64,000 nucleotides of DNA from Anastatus disparis (Eukaryota > Arthropoda > Insecta > Hymenoptera > Eupelmidae): NCBI GenBank assembly GCA_017163975.1, contig JAFFSR010000370.1:2356001-2420000 (forward strand), written 5' to 3'. Below are positions 25,145 through 36,679 of this stretch, one piece after another. Each line of letters starts with the position of its first letter. Position 1 is the first letter of the stretch. Below the pieces are notes generated by a model. It did not search any database, was not told the DNA's origin, and was given only the letters and a program-made list of their open reading frames with translations. The position numbers were made by a program, and so were the translations under genes.

Positions 25145-26575
25145 CATATATATATATATATTTAATTCAAATACCGTACCTATTATTAATCATTAACTTA
25201 ATATTTTCTTTAATATAAACCTTTTTGTTTTAACTTTATACTATCTTAAAATAGGTTATATTATACTTTGAAAATTGAGAAGTAAAAATTTTAACATTTA
25301 ATAGCCTAATTATAAGCATTTATTCTTTTTCTCCATTGAATAGAAATACATGTTCTTTTTTTTTAAGCAAGAATATTTTTATTACTTTTTTTATTCTTAT
25401 CTGAAATAAATTCGTTTCTGTAAAATCGCAAATCTTAATTAAATAATTACTTCTAGTGCTTAATTATATTTCGTAAAATATTAATCATTATTTTTAAAGC
25501 AATTGATCTTTTACATTTTTAACTAAACGTTATTTCACATTTAAATATTTTCTTACCATCATATTCAAAGTAAATAAATTTTTCCAAATAGTAATAAATA
25601 TTTAACTTTCAAAAATCGTTTTTTTTAACTAAAAAATTTTCTACAACATACGTTTTTCTGAACGAAAGAGAATTCTTTACTTTTTACTTTTCTCTTTCGG
25701 TTTTGTGACATAAAAAGAAAATAATATATGCGCGCAGTATAGTAACCATCGAGTATCTATTGCTCAGGTATACGAAATTAGAAGTAATTTAACTACACGG
25801 TATCTCAACAGACTACCTAAGCAATTCAAAATTCTTTTCTTTTTACTGACTAAGCCTTTTCTTTTAAACACGGAAAAACGAAATAAAACTTGTTAGTGTG
25901 ACAAGAAAATTTTTTTAAAAATACTAAACTATTAAATAAATAAATTAATCTAATAAGTAAATTATATACAATAGAATCTACAATAGAAATCTAACATAAG
26001 TTTATAAACTAATTAATAAATATTAGTATAAATTACAGATTTCAAATAAATCATCAATAGAAATTATTTATTTATTTTATGAACTATTACGTAAGATAAG
26101 GTATCAATTAAAAATTTTTTTTTGTATCAATCTTTTTTTTCCTAGCAATCAAATTAAGTTAGTAATTAATAATATTTACAATAATATATTAATAATAACT
26201 AATAATAATTAATAATAACTATTTGTAGTTAATAATCAAATTACTATTAATCAATAAATGATTCGGTACAAGGTAAAAAGTCAAATCAAATGAATAATTT
26301 CTCTCTTTAATAAAATAAGCGCCAAAGTTAATTTAATCTTGTTAATACAAAAGGCTGGAGCCCGTATTTTTTTTTTAAATAAATAAATAAATGAGCATAA
26401 GAATTTAATAGTTAATAAATATTTACTGAATACTAACAAGCGCTATTAACATTCTATTCAAAACGCTAATAAATAATTATCATAAATTTTTTTTTTGTTA
26501 AATAAACGAATTTTTTTTTAAGGGGGAGTACAATTAATATTGTTATATAATCCTATCCTATATTATATTAAAGTG
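24696..26575. other. AT-rich DNA after the LTR, no coding frame
   Basis: It is probably a degraded leader followed by unrelated AT-rich DNA. A (TA)n run lies at 25097-25162. No gag, protease or RT motif is visible. A 'aagggggagta' purine run near 26520 could be a polypurine tract, but no LTR start follows it. Confidence 0.45.
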
Positions 26576-26576
26576 A

Positions 26577-26655
26577 AACCACTTTTTTCTCCGTTTCTCC
26601 GGTTCTCCGATTCTCCAGTTCTCCGGTTCTCCGGTTCTCCGGTTTTCCGGTTATT
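26577..26655 (+). repeat. Short TTCTCCGG tandem array
   Basis: About eight units of 'ttctccggt' with single-base variation. Confidence 0.85.
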
Positions 26656-26689
26656 CGCATTTGCGAAATGTGTCTAATCTTTTGGTAAT

Positions 26690-28385
26690 GAGAGTAGCAA
26701 TTTTTTATTGGGCCCATTTTTTATATAATAAGTCCTTATTAGTCATAAGCATCTTTTTGGGTCATATTTTTTGGGTCTTATATTTTTTTGGGCCTTATAT
26801 TTTCTTGTACCCCATATTTTTTTGGGTCGAGAATTTTTTTTATCTCTATATTTTTTTGGGCTTTATATTTTTTTGGGCCTTATATTTTTTTGCGCCCTAT
26901 ATTTTTTTGGGCCCCATATTTTTTTGGTCTCTATATTTTTCTAGACTATATTTTTTGGGCCTTATATTTTTTGGGCCTCATATCTTTTTTTGACTTCATA
27001 TTTTCTTGGGCTCTATATTTTTTGGGCCCAATATTTTTTCGATTCTTATATATTATTGGGCTCTATATTTTTTTAGGACCAATATTTTTATAGGCCCAAT
27101 ATTTTTTTTAAATTAATATTTTCTTGGGTTTTATAATTTTTTGGGTACTATATTTTGTTTAGCTCTATTTTTTTAGCCTTATATTTTCTTGCGCCCTATA
27201 TTTTTTTGGGCCCAATATTTTTCTGGGCCCAATATTTTTTTGGTCTCTATAGCTTTTTGGGCTCTATATTTTTTAGGTCTTATGTTTTTTTTGGCCTCAT
27301 ATTTTTTTGACTTTATATTTTTTGGGCTCTATACTTTATGGGCCTAATATTTTTTCGATTCTTATATATTATTGGGCTCTATATTTTTTCAGGACTAATA
27401 TTTTTTAGACCCAATTTTTTTTTTTAAATTAATATTTTCTTGGGTTTTATTATTATTTTGGGTATTATATTTTATTTAGTTCTATTTTCCTGGGCCTTAT
27501 ATTTTTCAGGCCCTACATTTTTTTGAGTCCAATTTTTATTGGGCTTCATATTCTTTTCAGGCCTTTCATTTTTTCGGGCTCTATATTTTTTTGAGCCCAA
27601 TATTTTTTTGATTCTTATGCATTCTTGGGCTCTATATTTTTGGGCCCAATATTTTTTCGAATTTTATATTTTCTTGGATTCTATGATTTTTTTGGGTCCT
27701 ATATTTTATTTAGTTCTATTTTTTCCTGGGTCTTATACTTTTCGGGCCCTACTTTTATTTGAGTTCTATTTTCTTTGGGCCTTATATTGTCTTGGGTTCT
27801 AATTTTTTTGGGCCAAATATTTTCTTGATTCTTATATATTCTCTGGCTCTATATTTTTTTGAAATTTATATTTTCATGGGTTCTATAATTTTATTTGGTC
27901 GTATATTTTATTTAGCTCTATTTTCTCTAGGCCTTATATTTTTTTGGACCTACCTTTTTTCGAGTCCTATTTTCTTTGGGCCTCATTTTGTTGGGCCTTT
28001 AATTTTTTTGGGCCATTTATTTTTCTGGGCCTTATTGTTTTTTAACTTTTTTTTGGGTTTTCATTTTTTTAATCTTATATTTTTTTGGGTGCAATATTTT
28101 TTTTAATTATTATATTTTCTTGGTCTCTATATTTTTGGGGCCCGATATTTGTCTGATTCTTATATTTTTTTTATCCCAATATTTTTTTGATTCTTATTTT
28201 ACTTGAGCGCTATATTTTTTTCATTCTTATATTTTCTTGATCTCTATACTTTTTTGGCCCAATATTTCTTTAAATCTTATTTTTTTTATTCTTATGTATT
28301 CTTGGCTCTATATTTTTCTGAGCCCAATATTTTTTGGATTTCTATATTTACTTTGACTCTATATTTTGAGCTCTAAATTCTGCCA
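26690..28385 (+). repeat. T-rich satellite, GGGCCTTATATTTTTTT unit
   Basis: About 1.7 kb of degenerate units of ~16-18 bp: a GGGC/GGGCC core, then TATATT and a T run. Variation is mainly in T-run length and in the GGC core. The Phe/Tyr/Trp/Gly-rich open frames on the plus strand are simple translations of the unit, not membrane proteins. Confidence 0.9.
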
Positions 28386-28661
28386 TAATAAACTAAATTA
28401 GACTTAATTTTTAATAATGTTCATACGGCTTCCACAATCGTACAATTGGTAATGTTTGCCCGAAATCTCCTGATGCGATTACAGTTTTACCACCAAAAGG
28501 TTGGTTCACATCGCATAAATTTTAAAAAAGACGATCAACTGCTTCAAAAGCAAATTTTGAAGTCATGGATATTTTATCCCAAATAATTATTTGTGTTCCC
28601 TTTGTTTGCTTTCTGCAGAATTAGGCTTTACATTACAAGTTGTACAATCTGTTATATTTAA

Positions 28662-28906
28662 GAGGACGTTGTATCTTTCTATCCTTTTCTAATGAAAAAT
28701 TGTAGGTTTTTGGAAAAACTAGTAGTTATTACTAGAAATCAATAGTTGTCCGCAACTCGTAGAGTAAAAAACAATATTTTTTTCTACTAAGAAGAAATTG
28801 ATTCTCTAGCCTCACTCATAATTTTGTAAGTATGTCAAACTTTTTTTAAAAAAGAAACATCAAAATTAATTTCATTATTAATTAATTCATTTACTCCAGC
28901 GGCCTC
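28662..28906. mobile_element. 245-bp TTAA element in Helitron copy 2
   Basis: TTAA at 28658-28661 and 28907-28910, with ends GAGGACGTTG and (inverted) GAGGCCGCTG. Removing it with one TTAA rejoins helicase codons as KLPL-NITDCTTC, the expected junction. The inner part contains 'ccttttctaatgaaaaa', as in the other TTAA elements. Confidence 0.8.
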
Positions 28907-29651
28907 TTAACGGTAGTTTAAATGTTGTATGCACGGTTTTTCCATCGACTAATAAATTTGCTGCTATAGCTGTCCAAGCTACACATAAATAATGTATAGT
29001 ATGATATTTAAAATAAACTATTAAAACGTTAAGTAAATAACTTTTTCCACTTACACCTGGTCCATCTATAAAAATATATTTTTCTTTACTTTGGTCGTTT
29101 AAACTTTTATAGTAGAGTTAAATATTTGCCTTTGATTATCATTTAAAGAATTTATTTTCATTTCTAATTTATTAAGAATATTATTATTATGATTTGAAAT
29201 TGTTTAATTATTATCTTCTTCTATAAATGTGCTTATGTTAGGTAAATTAAAATTATCTAAAGAAAATCGATTAACTTGTAAATTATTTTTAATAAAATTC
29301 AATGCAAGATTTTCACCTATATTTTTTTCGTATTTAGGATGGTATAACTTATCTTTATATTTTTCATATGAATTTCGTGAATTTATAGGATTATGAAAAA
29401 CGCAAATGAAAGCAAATGATTTATAAAGAATATAAAGGAATTCTGTTGAAGATGCTTCTTCCAAACATCTATCTCATTCTTCATCTTTATCGATTAATTG
29501 TTTTGCCTTAGCTGCCTCATAAAACGAATTGTCCATCACATCATCAACAGTACGCAAACCATGTAATAATGGCTCCTTTAACGTGTAATAGTAATAACCT
29601 AATGAAATAACGTTCTTTATCTTTCGGACTTACTAAGTACATTCTACTAAC

Positions 29652-30314
29652 TAGGAGAGTATCACATCTCCGGATCACAGATTTTGCTCTAACTTTAAGA
29701 TAGGTTTTCAGATGTCAAAATATGGAAAAAGCCAGAGTTATAGACCCCAACGCTCAATATTTCTCTAGTTGCAGACAATTAAAGAAAATCACTAAAAAAG
29801 TTACTAGATTTTTAAACGCTTATAATTCTTTAGCATTGATAGCTAGACGCTTGTAACTATTTTTAAACAAAAGCTACGTTCAAATCCTTTCAAAAAAGCA
29901 CCTATAGCATATGAAAATATTATTTTTTCCCAAAGTTACAGCGTTACAAGAATTTGAGCTGAATTTCCTTTTAAAAATATTAATTAATGATAAATGTTAA
30001 AATGTAGTACAATTTTGATGACGCTGTAACTTTGGGAAAAAATAATATTTTCATATGCTATAGGTGCTTTTTTGAAAGGATTTGAACGTAGCTTTTGTTT
30101 AAAAATAGTTACAAGCGTCTAGCTATCAATGCTAAAGAATTATAAGCGTTTAAAAATCTAGTAACTTTTTTAGTGATTTTCTTTAATTGCCTGCAACTAG
30201 AGAAATATTGAGCGTTGGGGTCTATAACTCTGGCTTTTTCTATATTTTGACATCTGAAAACCTATCTTAAAGTTAGAGCAAAATCCGTGATCCGGAGATG
30301 TGATACTCTCCTAG
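29652..30314. mobile_element. 663-bp foldback element with TAA target duplication
   Basis: Near-perfect arms start CTAGGAGAGTATCACATC and meet at about 29980. TAA lies on both sides. Removing the element and one TAA gives the Helitron peptide KPILSRMYLVSP, matching KPIPSRMYLVNQ in copy 1. A 3-bp TAA/TTA duplication is typical of PIF/Harbinger-type DNA elements. It has no coding frame. Confidence 0.85.
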
Positions 30315-31284
30315 TAAGTATTGGTTTTCTTTTTTTTTCTTTTATTCCACTTTTTCAGTTTTTCATCAAATGTATAAAAATTTGGTATCTCTGAATACAA
30401 GTGATTTCGTGCTTCAAAATCTTCTCTATTTAATTCAAAAAATGCTGTTAAAAGATGTTGCTCCCACATTTTTTTGCATGATCATTTATTCTTTTCCTTC
30501 TTTAAAAAATGCGTTTTGTTGATTTTCTTCATGAACGCTTAGACGTTTTATAGTATGTGAAATAACATGTAAAGGATATTCTCATAACCTGTGCATTACT
30601 TGAGGTGGACATAAATATCGTGTATTAATGTATTGTTGGGTCTCGTCATATTCATATTCAACATTTCTACGATTGACATTTTGAAAAGTGTCTTTATTTT
30701 CTGATTAAAAATCCACATTTACTTGATGTATTTTAATGTATGCAAAATCATGACTTTTATAAGAGTATTTGAATAAATATTTAATGCAGTGGACAGTGGA
30801 ACAAACTTCTACGTGTATGTGTCCATTAAGTTTCAATAATAAGTAAGGATTATAAGGAACAACAAATCCATTATCTGCGATTCTTTCTGTAAATTTATTT
30901 TTGAGAATTATTTTGACGCTATCATTTTTACGTTTGTATAGTAAATATTCATTGGATTTAAATGTTGTTGTATTATTAAATTTTCTTGGAAAATTTTTAG
31001 TACATTGTTTCGTATTTTTATCCATGCACGAACAATTTATATTTTGCATACCACAGGGACCGCGTATCATAAATTGTTTAACAATACTATATAATTATGG
31101 ATAAATATCTCTATTTGGAATTTCTGCACTTATTATTTTATCAACTTTTCCGGGAATATCAAATTTATCACTTTCATCCAAGAGTAAGTTGTTACTAACA
31201 TATGCATATGCGGTAATCCTCGTTTTTGAAATTCAATCTCATAACTATATACAATACATTTTCCTAATATTCCCATTCAAATCT

Positions 31285-31396
31285 TGCTTTTTATTATACG
31301 AGATGGGGCTATCTCCTTATTTTTTGCTACAATTATTAGTTTTTGCAAAAAAATTAATTCTTTGATTAGAAAAGGACAGAGATATATGACCTGCTC
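31285..31396. mobile_element. Half of a TTAA palindromic element
   Basis: It matches the right arm of the elements at 35.1 and 36.1 kb ('ctttgattagaaaaggacag', end 'gacctgctc' then TTAA). The left arm is missing, so it is truncated. It shares its TTAA with the next element. Confidence 0.7.
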
Positions 31397-31400
31397 TTAA

Positions 31401-31790
31401 GAGGAGGCCGTATAATTCTGTCCTTGTCTAATCTAAATTTTCGTTATTATTAATAAACTAAATATTTTCATAGAAAAGTAAGACAACCGCCCAATAGAGC
31501 AAAAGACAAGTAAACGATTCTATTCCATGAAAAAATATGAAATTCTGATTATTTCTCGAGTGAAGTCTGAAACGGAAAAACAATCGAACTTAATTGAGTT
31601 GATTCAACTGTTTTTCCGTTTCAGACTTCACTCGAAAAATAATCAAAATTTCATATTTTTTCATAGAATAGAATCGTTTGCTTATCTTTTGCTCTATTGG
31701 GCGGTTGTCTTACTTTTCTATGAAAATATTTAGTTTATTAATAATAAAGAAAATTTAGATTAGACAAGGGCAGAATAATACGGCTGCCTG
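31401..31790. mobile_element. 390-bp TTAA palindromic element
   Basis: TTAA at 31397-31400 and 31791-31794. The ends are GAGGAGGCCGTATAATTCTG and, inverted, CAGGCAGCCGTATTATTCTG. The arms pair almost perfectly over ~180 bp; the short plus-strand frame across it is part of the palindrome. Its first TTAA is shared with the truncated neighbour. Confidence 0.85.
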
Positions 31791-31794
31791 TTAA

Positions 31795-32204
31795 CGGGAT
31801 GTCGGAGCTGCAGCAATTAAATTTAGCTTTTTTTATTTTATCAATATCTTTTTTAATTCATAAATTAAACAAATATAATGACTTATCCGCACTAAAGCTA
31901 TATTGATACAATCATTTTTGTGAAAATAAAAAATCGTTCCGACTTGTTATTTTTTATGAGCTTGGATTGGAAATTAGATATCAAACTCGATAAACCTAAC
32001 CATAAAATACGATACATTAAAAGTTTTCATTATAACTTTGTGTGTATGATATTTTGGTGGATTTCTTGAGTTGTCCGCACTAGAGTTTAATCTTACAAAT
32101 TTTTACTTTGTAGCAAAAGAACACGATTAAACGCATCGTTTATTCATAAGTTAGGATTGGAAATATTATTAGAAGGCGGGCAGCTTCGTCATGCTCTCAA
32201 GTCC
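31795..32204. other. Spacer, nothing recognised
   Basis: No coding frame of note. It lies between the TTAA element and the tail of the protease frame. Confidence 0.45.
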
Positions 32205-32516
32205 TGTTACAAATAAAGTTTATTTTTTATCTATTTCTTTTGATTCTTTTTTTTCTTCATTTAATTTAATCTCAACTGTGCTAATTTTATTATCGTTATA
32301 ATTAAAGTGAATTTCATCGATTCGCATTATATCAGTATTTGGTTTTTAAAAATTTTTATACAAAATGTCATCGTCAATTTCCATTAAAATTGTTTCATGA
32401 TTCGAATTCTTTTGTTTACGATAGATTTCCATGATCTTTTTTTGTTCTGCCAATAAATACATTTGTGTGTTTTTTTTTAATAGTTCAAGCTCGGTGAAAT
32501 CTAAATTTAATAATAT
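32205..32516 (-). pseudogene. In-frame tail after the protease stop codon
   Basis: Downstream of the TAA that ends the protease ORF, the same frame stays open and protein-like: FTELELLKKNTQMYLL, then EIYRKQKNSNHETILMEID, one more stop near 32347, then RIDEIHFNYNDNKISTVEIK. The charged, non-repetitive make-up suggests the original protein was longer by about 90 residues and the TAA is a later nonsense mutation, or that readthrough once occurred. No domain is recognised. Confidence 0.5.
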
Positions 32517-33143
32517 TTAATTTAGACGTTGCTCATGACAAAAACTCCTCCTTATCATGTCCGGTGGATTATCGTAATTAATATTTGCATTATTATAATT
32601 TCGCAAAACTGGTAACATTCTTATTTGTTGCATTCTAAAAATTCTTGATGAGCATAATCTCATTGGAGAAACATCATATTTTAAACAACATGGACCTGAA
32701 TTATCAAGTATTGCAATAGCAAAAACAATTGCAGAAACGCCACAATCATAATTATCTGTTTGTGATTCTACTGTTTCGAATACTATGCTCAATTCTAATT
32801 TGTTTGAAAATAATCTGTTTATGTAAATCTCATGCTCATCTGGTAAATATTTAAGATTTAAACTGTCATATATATGAATTACCTTATTATTATAATACAC
32901 ACAAATCCGGTGACACTTTTCCAAATTTCCGGAAAATAATAATTGTATAAATTCTCCATCAATCGGTACTGATTTAATGTGTTGTGGTCTTTCAATTGGT
33001 AAAAATAATTGCATGTTGAATGAGGTGTACCGGTTTGAAATATTATTAAATTTTAATATATGAATATCAGTTAACATGAAAGCAATTCCACTATACAATC
33101 CCTGTCCTTTAACAATCAATTTATCTTTCTCAGTCAAAACCAT
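32517..33143 (-). CDS. ULP1-like (C48-type) cysteine protease ORF
   Basis: This intact 208-codon frame starts MVLTEKDKLIV. The pattern fits the ULP1/SENP peptidase fold used for SUMO-type deconjugation: a candidate catalytic His78 (CHRICVYY), Asp93 (HIYDSL), oxyanion-hole Gln128 (VESQTDN) and nucleophile Cys134 (NYDCGVSAIVFA), followed by YDVSPMR, in the usual order and spacing. Proteases of this kind occur as accessory domains in several eukaryotic DNA transposons and in many uncharacterised arthropod ORFs. It sits on the same strand as, and upstream of, Helitron copy 2 (Rep begins ~1.2 kb further on), so it may have been part of that element, but TTAA elements separate them. No intron or signal peptide is seen. 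It is more intact than its surroundings, implying later arrival or recent constraint. Which element, if any, it belongs to is unproven. Confidence 0.75.
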   Translation of the reverse strand: MVLTEKDKLIVKGQGLYSGIAFMLTDIHILKFNNISNRYTSFNMQLFLPIERPQHIKSVPIDGEFIQLLFSGNLEKCHRICVYYNNKVIHIYDSLNLKYLPDEHEIYINRLFSNKLELSIVFETVESQTDNYDCGVSAIVFAIAILDNSGPCCLKYDVSPMRLCSSRIFRMQQIRMLPVLRNYNNANINYDNPPDMIRRSFCHEQRLN

Positions 33144-33376
33144 TATTGAAAATTAAAATTCTTTTGAAAATTTTCAATGAACTTTTTCCAAAGATATTCA
33201 CAAAATAATTGCTTTTATATTAACTAATTTAATTTACTGCCTTTTTACTTTAAAAGCTGAAAAATGAAAGAAATTATGATAAATGCTATGAATTAATTGT
33301 TATATGATAAATAAATAATAGTAAAATTTGTAAAGATAATATAACGATAAAAAATTGTTATTTTCAGCAATTATAC

Positions 33377-33378
<2 letters not shown>
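33144..33378. other. AT-rich 5' flank of the protease ORF
   Basis: No recognisable promoter or frame; an (AT)n tract follows. Confidence 0.4.

Positions 33379-33452
<74 letters not shown>
33379..33452. repeat. (AT)n microsatellite
   Basis: About 36 AT units. The next foldback element is inserted in it, because AT units resume at 34482. Confidence 0.95.
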
Positions 33453-33454
<2 letters not shown>

Positions 33455-34481
33455 GACATTTCACACAAACTGGAAGAGCAAAAAAATAGAAATCGCTGAA
33501 ACTCTAAGAATATATTCTGTTTGTTATCCAAAATGTGTAAAAAAATTTTCAAGGATTCAGATTGGAAGAATTAAGAGTCATAGATCCTTGAAATTTGGAA
33601 ATTTTTCAAAATTTTTGGAAAGTACCAACTTCATGATTTTTTTCCTGAAAATCCTGATGTTTTACAGAGAAATTCATAAAAATACTTCTTTTTGTAAATG
33701 AAAAGGAGAGTGAGCATGATTTTTGACAGACCCAAATTCCGAAGTTTTCTATTGGTTCTTACATGTATTACATGATAATTGGAATTACTCATTGTTTGCC
33801 ACTTCGGAAATTGCTTTTTGAGGGCTTATTTTCTTCTATTTTTTATTAACTTTAGAATAAATTTTCGATTGTGTGAGAAAGAGCCACCAATAAGGAGTTA
33901 TGACAGTTTGAAATATATATTTTCATGTATCATTTATTTTTTATATTGAATATAAATGTATATTTTCATCTATGATTAATTTTTATATTGAAAATAAATT
34001 ATACATGAAAATATATATTTTAAACTGGCATAACTCCTTATTGTTGGCTCTGACTTACATGATAAAAAATTCATTTTAAAGTTCATGTAAAATAGAAAAA
34101 AATAAGCTCGCGAAAAGAAATTTCTGAAGTGGCAAACCATGAGTAATTTCAATTACCATGTAATACATATAAGAACCAATAGAAAACTTCAACATTCAGG
34201 TTCTGTAAAGAATCATGCTAACTCTGCTCTTCATTTACAACAAGAAGTATTTTTATGAATCTCTCTCTAAAATATCAAGATTTTCAGGAAAAAAAATGAT
34301 GAAGTTGGAACTTTTCTAAAAATTTTGAAAAATTTCCAAATTTCAAGGATCTATAGCTCTTGATCCTTTTAATCTAAATCCTTGAAAATTTATTAACATC
34401 TTTTGGATATCAAAAAGAATATATTCTTAAAATTTCAGAGATTTTTATTTTTCTGCTCTTCCAGTTGGTGTGAAATGTCCC
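33453..34481. repeat. 1-kb foldback element, GGGACATTTCACAC ends
   Basis: The ends are GGGACATTTCACACAAACTG and, inverted, GGGACATTTCACACCAACTG. The arms of about 500 bp meet near 33960. It is flanked on both sides by AT microsatellite, so it inserted into (AT)n. It has no coding frame. Confidence 0.85.
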
Positions 34482-34778
34482 ACATATATATACATATTTA
34501 TTTACTAAAAAAAGTTTGTTGTAAAAAGAACTGAAATGAAAATTATTTTGAGTTATCTCTAATAATTGTATTCTTCAATTTATTTACATTTATTTACGGA
34601 TATTTGCAGTATCCACATTTAAAAAATGTATAAATAATAATAAACAATCATTATTTATCTCCAGCCTAACACTTTTTCATTGTTATTTACAGTTTTCAAT
34701 ATTTTTTAATATCATTTGTTTATTCACAGTATTATTCTACTTTAAAAAAATAATTTTCATAAAAGGTGATAAAATATT
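34482..34778. other. AT-rich spacer, nothing recognised
   Basis: It contains 'tttatttacatttatttac' type words like those of the 10-bp array at 44.3 kb. No gene is seen. Confidence 0.45.
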
Positions 34779-34918
34779 TAACCATTTTTTTTTTTTTTTT
34801 AAAGAGAAAAGTTTATTATATAGAGGATATTGTCATCCTCTATATAATTAACTTTTTTCATATGATAATATCAGATAGATTCTAGCCCGGAACCGTTTAA
34901 CACATTAGATCAGGCTAG
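34779..34918 (-). mobile_element. Truncated SINE (3' part)
   Basis: A T-run followed by 'gaggatattgtc', 'cctctatataattaac', 'agcccggaaccgtttaac' and 'acatta' matches the 3' region of the complete SINE at 62525-62882 on the same strand. The tRNA-derived head is absent, so this copy is 5'-truncated, as is usual for LINE-mobilised copies. Confidence 0.8.
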
Positions 34919-35080
34919 CCCTTTATTAATAGAATTTTGAAATTCTGATATGGGAATACTTTTCATAAATAACTCTTTAATAACTTTGAAAAATGATAAA
35001 TTTTTTAAATAACTTGTGGTATTGAATGCTAATTAAATTTAGTTTTAACATGAAGATAATTATTCAAGTTGGAAATGTAT
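34919..35080. other. Spacer, nothing recognised
   Basis: Short AT-rich stretch between repeats. Confidence 0.4.
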
Positions 35081-35084
35081 TTAA

Positions 35085-35465
35085 GAGGAGGTCACGTATC
35101 TCTGTCCTTTTCTAATCAAAGGAATGATTTTTTTACAAAAACTAATGACTTTATCAAAAAATGAAGAGAAAGCCGCATCTTGTATCAAAAAAAGCAATAT
35201 TTTCTTTGATAAGAAAGAATTAATTTTATTGCTTCGTTCTCAAGAAAACCTTGAAAAACCAAATTGTCCACCCTAACCTCTATGATTTAAGTTTTTCAAG
35301 GTTTTCTTGAAAACAAAGCAATCAAATTAATTCTTCCTTATCAAAGAAAATATTCCTTTTTTTATTACAAGATGCGGCTTTCTCTTCATTTTTTGCTAAA
35401 GTTATTAGTTTCTGTAAAAAACTCAATTCTTTGATTAGAAAAGGACAGAGATACGTGACCTCCTC
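35085..35465. mobile_element. 381-bp TTAA palindromic element, GAGGAGGTCACGTATC ends
   Basis: TTAA at 35081-35084 and 35466-35469. The ends GAGGAGGTCACGTATCTCTG match exactly in inverse. The arms are near-perfect, with a short loop near 35270. It is the same family as 36075-36449. Confidence 0.9.
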
Positions 35466-35503
35466 TTAATGAAGTAATATAACTATTTATAAGTTATCAC
35501 TTT

Positions 35504-35952
35504 AGGAGGTACACTTGACGGAAAGAATATTTTTCCGAATGTTAACCTCAAATGGCAACATCGCATATTTTACCATAGGCATAAGACAATTCCAAATTAT
35601 AGAGCAAATTTCGCATCATCGTTACTTATTACTTGATGACATAATTTTAGTAAACAAACAATTTCACTTTCTTTTTTAATGATCTGAATTCTAATTTTAT
35701 TGAATAAAATTTTTATTTCTTAGTTCAATAATTATATAGAATCTAATATTGTGAATTTAAATTATATAAACAATAAAATTTAAGTTGTTATCATTTGAAT
35801 TTTGCATGAATAACCTATAAGAAAAAACAAAATAATCATGATGCAAAACTCAATGCATAATTCGAAGTTTTCTTATGTCTGTGGTAAAATATGCAGCGCT
35901 GCCATTTGAGGTACACATTCGGAAAAATATCCTTTCCGCCAAGTGTACCTTC
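35504..35952. repeat. Foldback element, GGTACACTTGNCGGAAAG ends
   Basis: The end 'ggtacacttgacggaaag' returns inverted as 'ctttccgccaagtgtacc', with 'atatttttccgaatgt' next to it in both. The arms are ~60 bp well matched, then 'tcatgatgcaa'-type matches; the middle is looser. No target duplication was assigned. Confidence 0.75.
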
Positions 35953-36074
35953 GTCCACCACTTGAGTCAAATTTTCAATATGCTTATTTGATTAAAAGTT
36001 ACTAGATATCTTCCCTCCCCAAGAATATATGTTTTGTATGGTGATTTTCACATACTCGATAGAATTAGCATTAA

Positions 36075-36449
36075 GAGCAGGTCGAATATATCTGTCCTTT
36101 TCTAATCAAAGAATTGAGTTTTTTGCAATAACTAATAACTTTGGCAAAAAATAAAGAGATATCTCGTATTACAAAACGCAATATTTTCTTTGATGAGAAA
36201 GAATTGATTTTATTGTTTCGTTTTCAAAAAAAAACTTGAAAAACTTAAAACATAGAGGTTACGGTAAACAATTTGGTTTTTCAAGGTTTTCTTGAGAACG
36301 AATAGGTAAAATCAATCATTTCTCATCAAAGAAAATATTGCTTTTTGTAATACAAAATGGGGCTACCTCTTTATTTTTTGCTAAAGTTATTAGTTATTGT
36401 AAAAAAATAATTCTTTGATTAGAAAAGGACAGAGATACGTGACCTCCTC
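36075..36449. mobile_element. 375-bp TTAA palindromic element
   Basis: TTAA at 36071-36074 and 36450-36453. The ends are GAGCAGGTCGAATATATCTG and, inverted, GAGGAGGTCACGTATCTCTG. It is the same family as 35085-35465, and the two copies lie 600 bp apart. Confidence 0.9.
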
Positions 36450-36614
36450 TTAATATAAAAAAAAGGAATAATTTTTATTTAAAACTAAAAAATTAAAATT
36501 AAATAAAGAGCTAAGATCTTCATTTTTACTGTCCAAATCATTTACATGCTCTTTTTACGAAATTTGAAAATTTAAGGTTATGGTGTGTTTTTGTCACCAT
36601 TCGCTATGTACGAT

Positions 36615-36679
36615 AAAAGTAACTAGATTCGTACATAAATGAATAATTTATTCATTTATGTACGAATCTAGTTACTTTT
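36615..36679. repeat. Perfect 32-bp-arm hairpin
   Basis: The arms 36615-36646 and 36648-36679 are exact reverse complements with a single T between them. It is too short for a transposon. It could form a stable hairpin RNA or DNA cruciform. Confidence 0.9.

Larger units (their letters stand above)
28425..31280 (-). pseudogene. Helitron RepHel, copy 2 (decayed)
   Basis: On the minus strand, in order: EIEFQKRGLPHMHMLV with an intact HUH motif (about 31240-31190), NRDIYP, INCSCMDKNTKQCTKNFPRKF (31050-), VCSTVHCIKYLFKYSYKSHD with the paired-Tyr region (about 30800-30740), YINTRYLCPPQVMHRL, a Glu/Asn-rich link, SRMYLVSPKDKERYF and LLLLHVKGA (29650-29580), LHGLRTVDDVMD, an open 86-codon stretch (29464-29204), IDGPGVSGKS with an intact Walker A (about 29065), AANLLVDGKTVHTTFKLPL, then NITDCTTCN, IIWDKIS, FAFEAVDRLF and QPFGGKTVIASGDFGQ (28560-28440). 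Stops and frameshifts are scattered, and the last helicase blocks are lost at the satellite. It is better preserved at catalytic sites than copy 1. It is split by elements at 28662-28906 and 29652-30314. Confidence 0.9.

Noticed and set aside
26515..26535. Polypurine tract plus 3' LTR of the 23.8-kb retroelement
   Set aside because: A purine run is present, but no TGTAACG start or LTR match follows it.
26661..28106. Phe/Tyr/Trp-rich 'membrane protein' frames
   Set aside because: Each is the repeated translation of the T-rich GGGCC satellite unit; they occur in several overlapping frames.
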